Part shown: positions 7,572 to 16,500 of the stretch, in pieces | How positions within the stretch are numbered: position 1 is the stretch's first letter | How the letters are laid out: every line of letters starts with the position of its first letter | Assembly (NCBI RefSeq): GCF_001751365.1 | Contig: NZ_LJGT01000038.1 | Location: 298,466 to 362,465 of the forward strand | DNA from: Streptomyces abyssalis | GTDB taxonomy: Bacteria; Actinomycetota; Actinomycetes; Streptomycetales; Streptomycetaceae | DNA: 64,000 bases | Reading direction: 5' to 3' | The notes under the pieces: model-generated | What the model was told of the DNA's origin: nothing | What the model saw: only the letters and a program-made list of their open reading frames with translations | The model's database searches: none | Position numbers and translations under genes: made by a program

Positions 7572-8897
7572 TCATGTGGAGGCCGGCGCCGTGGCGGCCT
7601 CCCGCAGCGCTGTGCCCTCCAGCGCGTTGTCCTTGCTCTCCCGTAGCGCGAGTATGCTCAGCAGGCTGACCAGCCCGATCGCGGCGAGGTAGAAGCCCAT
7701 GGCGGACCCGCCGAACGACACCGCGAGCTGCGAGGAGACCAGGGGCGTGACGGCCCCGCCCAGCACCCCCGCGAGGTTGTACGCGATGCCCGCCCCCGTG
7801 TAGCGGTGACGGGTGGAGAAGATCTCCGGCAGCAGCGCTCCGGCGGGCCCGTAGCCCAACCCCACCACGGCCAGGGGGAGGCACATGCCGACCGCGAACG
7901 CCGTCGGTGTCCCGAGATCGAGTATGGGGAACAGCGCCAACGCGACCGGAACGGCCAGCGCGTTGGCCGTCATGATGACCTTCCGCCGCCCGAAACGGTC
8001 GGAGCATACCGATCCGATGACCGTGGTCACGGCGAACGCCAGCCCGGCGACGATGCCGATGCTGAGCACGGTCGACAGTGACAGGCCGAGCTTCTCGACG
8101 CCGTACGTGGTCAGGTAGGTCATGCTCACGTAGAAGAACGCGAACGTCATGACCACGGCCCCCGCACCGAACAGAATTTCACGAGGCTGACGGGTCAGCG
8201 CCGCGGCGATCGGCAGCCTGTCGGACCTCCTGTCGACGGCGGTCGCGGTGAACACGGCGGACTCCTCGATCCTCAGCCGCACATAGAGCCCGACGACGAC
8301 GAGCACGATGCTGATCAGGAAGGGAATGCGCCAGCCCCACGCGGCGAAGGACGCCTTGCTCATCGAGAGCGTGATCACCAGGAACGTCGCGCTGGACAGC
8401 ATGAACGCCAGGGAAGGTCCGAGCTGGGGGAAGAGCGCGTAGAACCCGCGCTTCTCGCGTGGCGCGTTCTCCGCCGTGAGCAGCGTCGCCCCCGCCCACT
8501 CGCCGCCGACGGCCACTCCCTGGCATATCCGCAGAGCGATCAGCAGGACGGGTGCCGCCGCACCGATGGACTCCGTGCTCGGCAGGAGGCCGACCGCAAC
8601 CGTCGCCAGGCCCATCAGCAGCAGCGTCGAGACCAGGGTCTTCTTGCGTCCCAGGCGGTCACCGAAGTGCCCGAAGAGGACGGACCCGAACGGGCGGGCG
8701 ACGAAGGCGACACCGAAGGTCGCGAGCGCGGCAGCCGTACCGGCCGCGGTACCGAGAGCGGGGAAGAAGACGCTCTCGAACACCAGGGCCGCGGCGGTGC
8801 CGTAGATGAAGAAGTCGTAGAACTCGATGGTCGTGCCGACCAGGCTCGCGACGGCGATCCTGCTCATCTTCTGTCTCGGTGCGCTGGACTGACTCAC
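7572..8897 (-). CDS. MHS-family MFS transporter (aromatic/organic acid symporter type)
   Basis: A 441-residue permease with about 12 membrane spans. It opens with ASLVGTTIEFYDFFIYGTAAAL, the mark of the metabolite:H+ symporter family (ShiA, PcaK-like, ProP). The loop motif GHFGDRLGRKK between spans 2 and 3 and GGEWAGATLL are also typical. It converges with the epoxide hydrolase, 30 bases apart. Given the benzoate genes, uptake of an aromatic or dicarboxylic acid is plausible; the substrate is not readable from sequence. A TTGACA-like box at about 9029-9034 on the minus strand may belong to its promoter. Confidence 0.85.
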   Translation of the reverse strand: MSQSSAPRQKMSRIAVASLVGTTIEFYDFFIYGTAAALVFESVFFPALGTAAGTAAALATFGVAFVARPFGSVLFGHFGDRLGRKKTLVSTLLLMGLATVAVGLLPSTESIGAAAPVLLIALRICQGVAVGGEWAGATLLTAENAPREKRGFYALFPQLGPSLAFMLSSATFLVITLSMSKASFAAWGWRIPFLISIVLVVVGLYVRLRIEESAVFTATAVDRRSDRLPIAAALTRQPREILFGAGAVVMTFAFFYVSMTYLTTYGVEKLGLSLSTVLSIGIVAGLAFAVTTVIGSVCSDRFGRRKVIMTANALAVPVALALFPILDLGTPTAFAVGMCLPLAVVGLGYGPAGALLPEIFSTRHRYTGAGIAYNLAGVLGGAVTPLVSSQLAVSFGGSAMGFYLAAIGLVSLLSILALRESKDNALEGTALREAATAPAST

Positions 8898-9167
8898 CGC
8901 TCCTCCTCGCTGCGCCTCGTCGCGGGCGTCCGCCCGCGGGGCGTCCCGCCGTCCGGCGAGGGCGACGGTTCCGCGTCCCGGCTGGGTGCGATGGAGGAAA
9001 CTCTCTACATGGTCATACCGACTGTCAACGGTTCTGTAGCATTTTTATCTCGCTTGGCCGAGCAATGCGTGAGTGAGCCCTGGAAAGGAGAGCTGACTCT
9101 TGAACTATTGGGTGCCACAAGCAACAGAATTCTTGCGCCACGCATTTCATCTGTCACATGCCGTTCG

Positions 9168-9983
9168 CTACACCGGACGACGCCCCACGGTGAGCAAGTG
9201 CGAGCTGGCTGCCAGCAGATCCGGATACGGCTCCGCCATCCGGGCCGCGGTCAGCGCAGACGCAAACAGCGGCGAGTCGACGATGGAATCTCCGGTGAAC
9301 TGCTCGGTCGCCTTCAGCATCCCCCACGTGGGGCCCTCGATCCCGAACACCTCTGCGTGCTCGAATCCCGCCTCGGCGACCTCGTCCCGCAGCTCGGCTC
9401 CACTGTGGAAGTACGCCGCAGTGAACGCCTTCTTACCGTCGTGGATACGCGTGGCCAGGATGTTTCCGATGCTCTCGCGGACGCTGTCCTTGTGTAGATG
9501 CGCGAATGCGGTGTGCTCGAACAGCGAGGCGTACCGGTTGATGCCGGCTGCGGCGAGGAGCCCGCCGGGGCGTAGCACGCGCCAGGCTTCGGCCAACGCG
9601 CGGTCACGCTGGTCGCGTTCGAGAAGGTGGTACAGCGGGCCGAGGAGCAGCACCACGTCGAACGAGGCATCGGCGGCGGTGAGTTCGCGTGCGTCGCCGA
9701 GTTCGACCGTGCACCCGGATAGCTGCTTGGCCGCCTCGATGTGTCGCGGCACGGGGTCGACGAGATGCACCGTGTACCCGTCGTCGACGAGCCACTTCGC
9801 GTGAGCACCGGGGCCTCCACCCACGTCGAGGACACTCGCCGGAGCCGCAGGCAGGTAGCGGCGCAGCAGCTCCTGCGTGCGCACCATCTCCAGCGTCCCG
9901 TCCGCCGAGGTCGACAGACGGTCGGCCTCGTTGATCGTGGCTGCATAGAAGCGCATGACCTCGGGTGCAATCTCGATCGCCAT
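9168..9983 (-). CDS. Class I SAM-dependent methyltransferase
   Basis: A 271-residue methyltransferase. The SAM-binding motif I VLDVGGGPGAH is at residues 51-61, followed by an acidic YTVHLVDPVP strand, DVVLLLGPLYHL and VLRPGGLL. It resembles the UbiE/Methyltransf_11 type and the substrate is unknown. The start at 9983 (MAIEIAPEV) lies 67 bases from the divergent GntR gene; both probably use promoters overlapping the palindrome at 10029-10048. Codon bias is slightly weaker than in core genes, consistent with an accessory island. Confidence 0.75.
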   Translation of the reverse strand: MAIEIAPEVMRFYAATINEADRLSTSADGTLEMVRTQELLRRYLPAAPASVLDVGGGPGAHAKWLVDDGYTVHLVDPVPRHIEAAKQLSGCTVELGDARELTAADASFDVVLLLGPLYHLLERDQRDRALAEAWRVLRPGGLLAAAGINRYASLFEHTAFAHLHKDSVRESIGNILATRIHDGKKAFTAAYFHSGAELRDEVAEAGFEHAEVFGIEGPTWGMLKATEQFTGDSIVDSPLFASALTAARMAEPYPDLLAASSHLLTVGRRPV

Positions 9984-10028
9984 GCGCGCATTCTGCCGCT
10001 CCGCATCCGTCCCGGAAATACCGATCAC

Positions 10029-10048
10029 CTGACCGGTTAACCTGTCAG
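10029..10048. promoter_or_regulatory. Inverted-repeat operator (probable GntR autoregulation site)
   Basis: Twenty bases, CTGACCGGTTAACCTGTCAG, with a single mismatched pair, 2 bases before the gntR ATG and inside the divergent promoter region. It shares GACCGGT-NN-ACC-GTC with the operator-like site at 10790-10809. Confidence 0.6.
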
Positions 10049-10050
10049 CC

Positions 10051-10770
10051 ATGCCGCAGCTGAAGTACGAGCAAATCGCCGACCACCTTCGGGGAAGGAT
10101 CACCGAGGGCGAGTTCGGCCCTGGCGATGTACTGCCGTCGGGGCGCGATCTGTGCGAGCAGTTCGAGGTCTCGCGGGCCACGGTCATCAAGGCCATGGAC
10201 ATCCTGCGTCACGACGGCGTTGTGGTCGCGAAGCAAGGTAGCGGCTTCTCTGTGGTTGATACGTCGGTAGCTCGGCCAGCGGGCCGCCGTGCTAGCCGGT
10301 CACGCATCGCGGGTGGGCGACCGTTCAAGCGGCTGGGCAAGCCGACCCGGGAGACTCCCCCTGAGCGCATCCGGGAGGCCCTGCAACTCGCCGTGGGCAG
10401 CGATGCGTTGCGGCGGGCGCGCCTCGTCGTCGAGCACGATGGTTCGCCGCACAGCTACGTCGTTGCCTGGTTCCCGCCGGACATCGCTGACGCATGCCCG
10501 CGGCTGTCGGACGAAGGGCCGATCGCCGAGGGCACGACCCACTATGTGACTCGGGCGACGGGCCGACCGCCGGCCCAGGGCGCGGATACGTACACCGTGC
10601 GCCTCGCTTCACGAGACGAGGCGGACTTGCTCGCGCTGACGCTGCCGTGCGCGGTGGGGATCACTCTGCACACCGCGTACGACCAGGAAGGAAGGGCCCT
10701 CGTCTGCGAGGAGGGCATCACGGACAGCACCCAGTGGGAAGTAACAGAGCGCTACACAATGGGCTCTTGA
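10051..10770 (+). CDS. GntR-family transcriptional regulator (HutC/UTRA type)
   Basis: A 239-residue regulator. The N-terminal winged helix (YEQIADHLRGRI, then LPSGRDLCEQFEVSRATVIKAMDILRHDGVV) occupies about residues 5-65 and is typical GntR. The C-terminal part is a UTRA ligand-binding domain (ERIREALQL, HYVTRATGRPP, ending in WEVTERY). It probably represses itself, the divergent methyltransferase and the downstream small-gene operon through the two related inverted repeats at 10029 and 10790. The effector is unknown. Such regulators are common in Streptomyces integrated elements. Confidence 0.85.
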   Translation: MPQLKYEQIADHLRGRITEGEFGPGDVLPSGRDLCEQFEVSRATVIKAMDILRHDGVVVAKQGSGFSVVDTSVARPAGRRASRSRIAGGRPFKRLGKPTRETPPERIREALQLAVGSDALRRARLVVEHDGSPHSYVVAWFPPDIADACPRLSDEGPIAEGTTHYVTRATGRPPAQGADTYTVRLASRDEADLLALTLPCAVGITLHTAYDQEGRALVCEEGITDSTQWEVTERYTMGS

Positions 10771-10784
10771 AGTAACGGAATCCC

Positions 10785-10813
10785 TTGACTGGACCGGTCC
10801 ACCGGTCCAATGT
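10785..10813 (+). promoter_or_regulatory. Promoter with embedded operator for the small-gene operon
   Basis: TTGACT (10785-10790) and CAATGT (10808-10813) are separated by 17 bases. The spacer is almost wholly the perfect inverted repeat TGGACCGGT-CC-ACCGGTCCA (10790-10809), so a bound repressor would block RNA polymerase directly. Confidence 0.6.
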
Positions 10814-10862
10814 GGGTCGCGTCACCAACCGCGAACGCGACCAGGGGTGTGCCGTGCTCTCC

Positions 10863-10967
10863 ATGCCCAGATCCACTGAACCGCTATGGATGTCGCTGCC
10901 CCAAGGGCTCGACTCCGAAGTGATGGACGCAGGGATGCACTGGGACGCGCTGCGTCTGCCCGCATAA
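10863..10967 (+). pseudogene. Truncated remnant of a DAGxHWDA-type hypothetical protein
   Basis: The 34-residue frame ends EPLWMSLPQGLDSEVMDAGMHWDALRLPA and then TAA. From memory, larger actinomycete proteins found near DNA primase/polymerase-like genes carry a similar DAGTHWDAVRVP segment and continue for about 80 more residues. Here the frame stops right after the motif, so it looks like a decayed N-terminal piece. It lies just downstream of the 10785 promoter. Alternatively it could be a short leader peptide. Confidence 0.3.
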
Positions 10968-10990
10968 CTGCCGCAGGTGGCCGGGTCGTG

Positions 10991-11185
10991 ATGTCCAAGG
11001 CGTGCATTGACTGCGGCTCGCTCAGCAACGGCGCCATCATGGTCGGCCAGATCGAAACAGGTTCAGGCGGCGCCATCCTCTACGCGTGCATCACGCATGC
11101 CCGCCGTCGCGCCCAACGCCTTGACGCCCCCGACTGGTTGGCCGGGGACATCGCCAAGTTCGAGGCTCAAGAGGCCGCGCGATGA
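10991..11185 (+). CDS. Small cysteine-containing protein of unknown function
   Basis: A 64-residue frame, MSKACIDCGSLSNGAIMVGQ and onward, ending in EAQEAAR. A CxxC pair near the N-terminus and a later Cys-x-x-His (ACITHARRR) could bind zinc. Similar tiny proteins are, to my recollection, common in Streptomyces accessory islands. Its stop overlaps the next start (ATGA), so the two are translationally coupled. Function is unknown. Confidence 0.5.
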   Translation: MSKACIDCGSLSNGAIMVGQIETGSGGAILYACITHARRRAQRLDAPDWLAGDIAKFEAQEAAR

Positions 11186-11376
11186 GGCAGCGAATCGCTC
11201 AAGTCGCTTACTGCGCCCTGTTGACCGGCCTCGCGATCCTCTACGCCACCACCCGCCCCAGCCGTGACGACCGGAACCTGCCTGCGAACTGCGCCCACTG
11301 CGGCGGGCAGTTGGAAGACCTCGGCGGAGGAGTCCACCGCTGCAAGGGCTGCCGCACGGCAACGACCCGCAAGTGA
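11182..11376 (+). CDS. Small membrane-anchored zinc-ribbon-like protein
   Basis: A 64-residue protein with a hydrophobic N-terminal segment (VAYCALLTGLAILYATT) and two C-terminal CxxC pairs (CAHCGG and CKGCRT) spaced like a zinc ribbon. It overlaps the previous gene by 4 bases. The layout (membrane anchor plus cytoplasmic zinc knuckle) is visible; function is not. It belongs to the island driven by the 10785 promoter. Confidence 0.5.
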   Translation: MRQRIAQVAYCALLTGLAILYATTRPSRDDRNLPANCAHCGGQLEDLGGGVHRCKGCRTATTRK

Positions 11377-11460
11377 TCCCACAGACCCCCGCCCCGGGGA
11401 AACCGGACGCGCCCCCGGGGCGGGATGCACAGGAGTACAACCGACACAGGGAGGAAGCAG

Positions 11461-11595
11461 ATGCTCACATGCCCGACTGCCGCCGACAGTGGTGGCAAGC
11501 ACGGAGGCCGGCCCTCCGACAAGCCGTGGACCCCGCCGCCCGAGCCCCCGTCACCCGACGGTGGCGGTCCGAGCAACAGCGAGGCCGGCGCCTGA
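11461..11595 (+). CDS. Pro/Gly-rich 44-residue peptide upstream of a RiPP-type methyltransferase
   Basis: ATG at 11461 with GGGAGGAAG ahead of it encodes a 44-residue peptide: a short N-terminus with one cysteine (MLTCPTAADSGGKHGG), a proline run (WTPPPEPPSPDGGG) and an Asn/Ser/Glu tail. It ends 1 base before the methyltransferase ATG, so the two are tightly coupled. Such an arrangement would fit a substrate peptide, but no known precursor motif is recognisable. It may equally be a leader peptide aiding translation. Confidence 0.4.
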   Translation: MLTCPTAADSGGKHGGRPSDKPWTPPPEPPSPDGGGPSNSEAGA

Positions 11596-11596
11596 T

Positions 11597-12727
11597 ATGA
11601 GCAGCACAGCCCAGGGTCACCCGGGGCACGCCGCGCTCGTCCGCCTGCTGGGCGGGCGCGGCCTCCTGACCCCGGAGTGGCGCAAGGTGTGGGAGCAGGT
11701 GCCGCGCGAGCTGTTCATCCCGCCGAAGATCTGGCGGCAGGGCCCGGAGCGTTGCGAGCCGGTCATCCGGGACCACGACCGGCTGTCGTTGATCTACAGC
11801 GACAGGCCCGTGGTGACGCAGGTCGACGACGGGCAGGAAGGCGGGCCCGGCGTCGCGACGTCGTCGAACAGCATGCCGTCGATGGTCGCGCAGATGCTGC
11901 ACCTGCTGGACGTGCGCGACGGCGACCGGGTGCTGGAGATCGGCACGGCGACCGGGTACGTCGCGGCGTTGCTGTGTGAACGGCTCGGGGACGAGCGGGT
12001 GTTGAGCATCGAGCTGGCCCCGGAACTGGCGGAACAGGCGCGCGCACATCTTCGGCTCGCCGGGTACGCGCCGACGCTGATCGTCGGCGACGGCGGGCAA
12101 GGCTGGCCGGAGGCCGCGCCGTACGACCGGCTGATTGCCACGTGCGCGCTGCGGCACGTGCCGCTCGACCTGATGGATCAAGTGCGGCCGGGCGGTGTGC
12201 TCGTGGCGCCCATGGCGCGCGAGTTCTGGTCAGGCGCGGTGGTACAGCTGATCGTGCAGGACGACGGCACCGCCTCCGGGCACTTCCGCGGCGGCGCCTC
12301 TTACATGCCGATGCGCTCGCACCGCCTGCCGGCGGCTGTTCCGGTGGATCAGGAGACGCCGCCCCGTACGGCTGAGTCCTCGGTCGATCCGCGGTCGCTG
12401 CTGACGCTGGGCTTTGCCCTGTACGGCGGGGCGCGGCTGCCTGACGTGAAGCTCGTGCACGGCGAGACCGAGGGCGGGGTGCGGGTGTGGCTGACGGACC
12501 GGGCGGGCTCCGGAGCCATCGCCGACGTCGGTGATCCGGTGTGGCAGTACGGGCCGCGCGACCTGTGGTCCGAGGTCGAAGCGGCGCACGCCGAATATGT
12601 CGACCTCGGGCGGCCCGAGCCGGAAGCGTTCGGGCTGACGGTGAGTCCGCAGGGCGAACGGGTGTGGCTCGTCGGACCGGACCAGGTGATCCGCCCTGTC
12701 TCCGCTGACACGGCAGAGGGGGGCTGA
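11597..12727 (+). CDS. PIMT-like methyltransferase, ATP-grasp-peptide (graspetide) system type
   Basis: A 376-residue protein. The N-terminal domain is like protein-L-isoaspartate O-methyltransferase: a substrate-side TSSNSMPSMV at 89-98, SAM motif VLEIGTATGY at 112-121, then YDRLIATCALRHVP and VRPGGVL. The layout, with an acidic YSDRPVVTQVDDG before the TSS motif and a C-terminal extension of about 150 residues, matches my recollection of methyltransferases beside ATP-grasp ribosomal peptide maturases. No ATP-grasp gene lies in the window. It would methylate Asp or isoAsp carboxyls of a peptide or protein; the target is unknown. Confidence 0.7.
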   Translation: MSSTAQGHPGHAALVRLLGGRGLLTPEWRKVWEQVPRELFIPPKIWRQGPERCEPVIRDHDRLSLIYSDRPVVTQVDDGQEGGPGVATSSNSMPSMVAQMLHLLDVRDGDRVLEIGTATGYVAALLCERLGDERVLSIELAPELAEQARAHLRLAGYAPTLIVGDGGQGWPEAAPYDRLIATCALRHVPLDLMDQVRPGGVLVAPMAREFWSGAVVQLIVQDDGTASGHFRGGASYMPMRSHRLPAAVPVDQETPPRTAESSVDPRSLLTLGFALYGGARLPDVKLVHGETEGGVRVWLTDRAGSGAIADVGDPVWQYGPRDLWSEVEAAHAEYVDLGRPEPEAFGLTVSPQGERVWLVGPDQVIRPVSADTAEGG

Positions 12728-12838
12728 ATGCCCTGCGACTTCCCGGCTCCGAGTTCTGGGCTGGTGCACGGCATGCTCTCCCGCCGGCCGGCTCCGGCGT
12801 CGCCCCTTGACGGCCGGTTCGCCAAGAAGGGGACGTAC

Positions 12839-12855
12839 GCGGGCAGTCGGCCCGC
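12839..12855. terminator. Small hairpin between convergent genes
   Basis: GCGGGC and GCCCGC arms around a 5-base loop, between the methyltransferase and the DUF4234 gene. No T tract, as usual in Streptomyces. Confidence 0.35.
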
Positions 12856-12872
12856 GGGCAGGCCCCGTCCCG

Positions 12873-13274
12873 TCAGGCGGCCAAAGTGATGCGCTCGCCC
12901 TCCGCGACGTACTCGTACTGATCCCAGATCCGGTTCAGCTCGCTCTGGTAGTAGAGCGGAGTCAGGTGGAAGACGAACACGAGAGCAAGCCCGATCCACC
13001 CGTTGCAGGTCGGCTCCGTCCCGGCCGAGCGCTGCATCTGCCCGATGCGCCTGCCCGTCCGGTAGACCGATACGAAGGGAGGCACGATCAGCACCCAGCC
13101 GAGGGCTATGGCCAGCACGGACAGCCAGGGATTGACCTCGATGCGTTCATCCAGGGAATGCGCCTCGCGGTTCACCTTGAAATACCAGACGAGGTGGTAG
13201 ACGCCCAAGGTGATCAACGGCCAGACGAGCCACACCAGGAACACGTTCCTGGTCTTTCCCACGCGGCCGGTCAT
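12873..13274 (-). CDS. DUF4234-like small membrane protein
   Basis: A 133-residue protein with about three hydrophobic segments (VFLVWLVWPLITLGVYHLVWYF, LAIALGWVLIVPPFVSVY, IGLALVFVFHLTPLYY) and the pattern LITLGVYHLVWYFKVNREA, which is typical of DUF4234. The ATG at 13274 has GGAGGTG ahead of it. Function is unknown. It converges with the upstream methyltransferase. Confidence 0.7.
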   Translation of the reverse strand: MTGRVGKTRNVFLVWLVWPLITLGVYHLVWYFKVNREAHSLDERIEVNPWLSVLAIALGWVLIVPPFVSVYRTGRRIGQMQRSAGTEPTCNGWIGLALVFVFHLTPLYYQSELNRIWDQYEYVAEGERITLAA

Positions 13275-13594
13275 AAGCACCTCCGCTCCAGTGGAGCGGC
13301 GTACAGCAGCCATGACAGAAGGCCCGGGAAAAGGACTGTCGCCGCTGTCCACTCGTTTCGTGTGCGATTCGCAGGGAGCACGACGAAGAACGCCCCTGCC
13401 CCCAGTGCACCATTCCGCCTCCGCCCTCGCATCCCGGCGAGGTCCCGGTCCGGGGCAGGCGGGGCTCCGCGCTCCGGCCGGGGCCGCTCTCCCGCCGGCT
13501 GCGCACAACGGCCACGGTCCCGCCACACCGCGTCGCTCATTGCATAGGGTCTCCCGTTCGACCGCTACCGCCCCGACACCGAGCAGGAGACGGC
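13275..13594. other. Intergenic region upstream of the reductase
   Basis: About 320 bases between divergent genes. I see no gene. It should hold the promoters of the DUF4234 gene and the carboxylic acid reductase; TAGGGT at 13545-13550 is a possible -10 box for the latter, without a clear -35. GAGCAGGAGACGGC precedes the reductase ATG. Confidence 0.4.
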
Positions 13595-16500
13595 ATGGCA
13601 TTGAACGCGCGGCCCGGGAACGACGGTGATCACCGAGTGGACGGCAGGACGGCGGACCCCACGCCGGTCGAGCGCCGCATGGCCGAACTCTTCGCCGGCG
13701 ACCGGCAGTTCCGGGAAGCGGTACCGCTGGACGAGGTCACCGCGGCGGTACGGGAGCCGGGCATCGGACTCGCGCGGATCATGGCGACGGTCATGGAGGG
13801 CTATGCCGCACGGCCTGCCTTCGCGGAGCGCGCGAAGAATCTGGTGACGGACCCGCGGACCGGCCGCACGACGGCCGAGCTGCTCCCGGAGTTCCGCACC
13901 CTCACCTACCGCGACGTGGCGGAACGGGTCCAGGCGCTCGCGAACGACTTAGCCGGATGCCCGAAGACCCCTGTGAATGCCGGGGACTTCGTCTGCACGC
14001 TGGGCTTCACCAGCGGCGACTACGCGACGGTCGACATGGCATGCATCCACCTGGGCCTCGTCTCCGTACCGCTCCATGCCGGTGCCACCGTCGCCGAGTT
14101 GAAGCCGCTCGTCGCGGAGACGGACCCGTCCGTACTTGCGACGAGCCTCGAACTCCTCGACGGCGCCGTCGAGTTGGCGCTGGGCAGTGGGTCGCTGCGG
14201 CGCCTGCTCGTCCTCGACTGCGAAATGGGCGCCGACGAGCACCGCGAGCGCTTCGAGGCGGCGGCGGGGCGGCTGGCGGCCGCCGGTTCCCCGGTGACAC
14301 TCGACCCGCTGGCCGCGATTCTCGAACGCGGACGCACCCTGCCGTACGCGCCGCTGCGCACCGACACGGACCAGGAGTCGCTGAGCTCGCTCCTCTACAC
14401 CTCCGGGAGCACGGGCACGCCGAAGGGGGCCATGTACACGCAGCGGCTGGCCACCTACCTCTGGGGCGCGTCGTGGCGTACCACCGACACGCCGGTGATC
14501 ACTCTCAACTTCCTCCCGATGAGCCATCTCGCCGGGCGCTACATGCTCTTCAGCACGCTCAGCGCGGGCGGCACCGTCCACTTCACCGCGAGAAGCGACC
14601 TGTCCACCCTGTTCGAGGACCTGTCGCTCGCCCGCCCGACGGACCTCATGCTGGTGCCCCGCGTCTCGGAGATGATCTTCCAGCAGTACCGGAGCGAAGT
14701 GGACCGCCGCCTGGCCGCCGGCGGCGACCCGCCCACGGTGGAGGCGGAGTTGCTCACCGAGATGCGGGAGAAGGTCCTCGGCGGCCGGATCGTGCGCGTC
14801 ATGAGCGGCAGCGCGCCGCTGGACGCCGAGACGGCGGCCTTCCTGGAGGCGTGTCTGGAGCTGAAGCCGCTGAACGGCTACGGCGCGACGGAAGCCGGGA
14901 TGATCACCACCGGCCACAAGTTGGCTCCCCCGGTGATCGACCACAAGCTCGTCGACGTACCGGAGTTGGGTTACTTCGGGACCGATTCCCCCTATCCGCG
15001 GGGGGAGTTGAGAGTCAAGACCGAAATGATCATGGCTGGCTACTACAACCGTCCCGAGGCGACCGCGGAGGCCTTCGACGAGGACGGCTTCTACAAGACC
15101 GGCGACATCATGGCCCGCACCGGCCCCGGCGAACTCGTCTACGTGGACCGCACCAAGAACGTACTGAAGCTCTCTCAGGGCGAGTTGGTGGCCCTCTCAC
15201 GCCTGGAGACCGTCTTCGCCGCCAGCCCGCTGGTCCGGCAGATCTTCGTACACGGAAGCAGCGAACGCTCCTGCGTCCTCGCCGTCGTCGTGCCCACGCC
15301 GGAGGCGGCCGAGCAGGCGGGCGGCAGCGCCGCCGCGCTCAAGTCGTCGCTGAGCACGGCACTCCGCCGGGCCGCGAAGGAGGCGGGCCTGAAGTCCTAT
15401 GAGATTCCACGGGACTTCGTCGTCGAGACCGAGCCCTTCAGCGTCGGGAACGGCCTCCTCTCGGACGCGGGAAAGCTGGCCCGCCCCCGGGCGAGGGAAC
15501 GCTACGGTGAGCGCCTGGAGCAGATGTACGCGGACCTCGCCTCGCAGCAGCGGGACGAGCTGCGCGCCCTGCGCCGCGACGGACGGGACCGGCCGGTGCT
15601 GGAGACGGTCGCGCGTGCCGCCGGCAGCCTGCTGGGCTGCCCGTACACCGACGTCGATCCGGACCTCGACTTCACCGGGCTCGGCGGCGACTCGCTCTCG
15701 GCGCTCTCCTTCTCCCGGCTCCTCCAGGAGATCTACGAGGTGGACGTCCCCGTCTCGGCCGTCATCAGCCCCGGAACCGCCCTGCGGCAACTCGCGCGGT
15801 ACGTCGAGGCCCGGCCGGTCTCCGGCCCGGGCCGGCCCGCGTTCGCCTCCGTGCACGGACAGGACGCCGAGGAGGTACGCGCCGAGGACCTGAGTCTCGG
15901 GGCGTTCATCGACGCCGGGGTCCTCGACGACGCCAAGCAGCTCCCCCGGCGGAGCGGCCCCGCACGCACGGTCCTGCTCACGGGAGCCAACGGCTACCTC
16001 GGCCGCTTCCTGTGCCTCGAATGGCTTCAGCGGCTGGCCGGGACCGACGGCACCCTCGTCTGCCTGGTCCGCGGCAGCAGCGCCGAGGCCGCCCGCCGCC
16101 GGCTGGACGCTGCCTTCGACAGCGGCGACGCGGAACTCCTCGCCCGCTACCGGGACTTGGCGTCCGGTACGCGGCTGCAGGTGCTGGCCGGTGACATCGG
16201 CGAGCCCCGCCTGGGCCTGGACGAGGAGACCTGGCAGCGGCTCGCCGCGGACGTCGGCCTCATCGTCCATCCGGCGGCCCTGGTCAACCACGTCCTCCCG
16301 TACGACCAGCTCTTCGGCCCCAACGTGGCGGGCACCGCCGAGCTGATCCGGATGGCCGTCACCACCCGGATCAAGCGCTTCGTCCTCCTCTCCAGCGTGG
16401 CGGTGGGCACCGGGCAGCCGGCAGGGGTCCTCGCCGAGGACGGCGACATCCGTACGGCCGTCCCGGTGCGCTCTCTCGACGGGGCGTACGCCGGCGGCTA

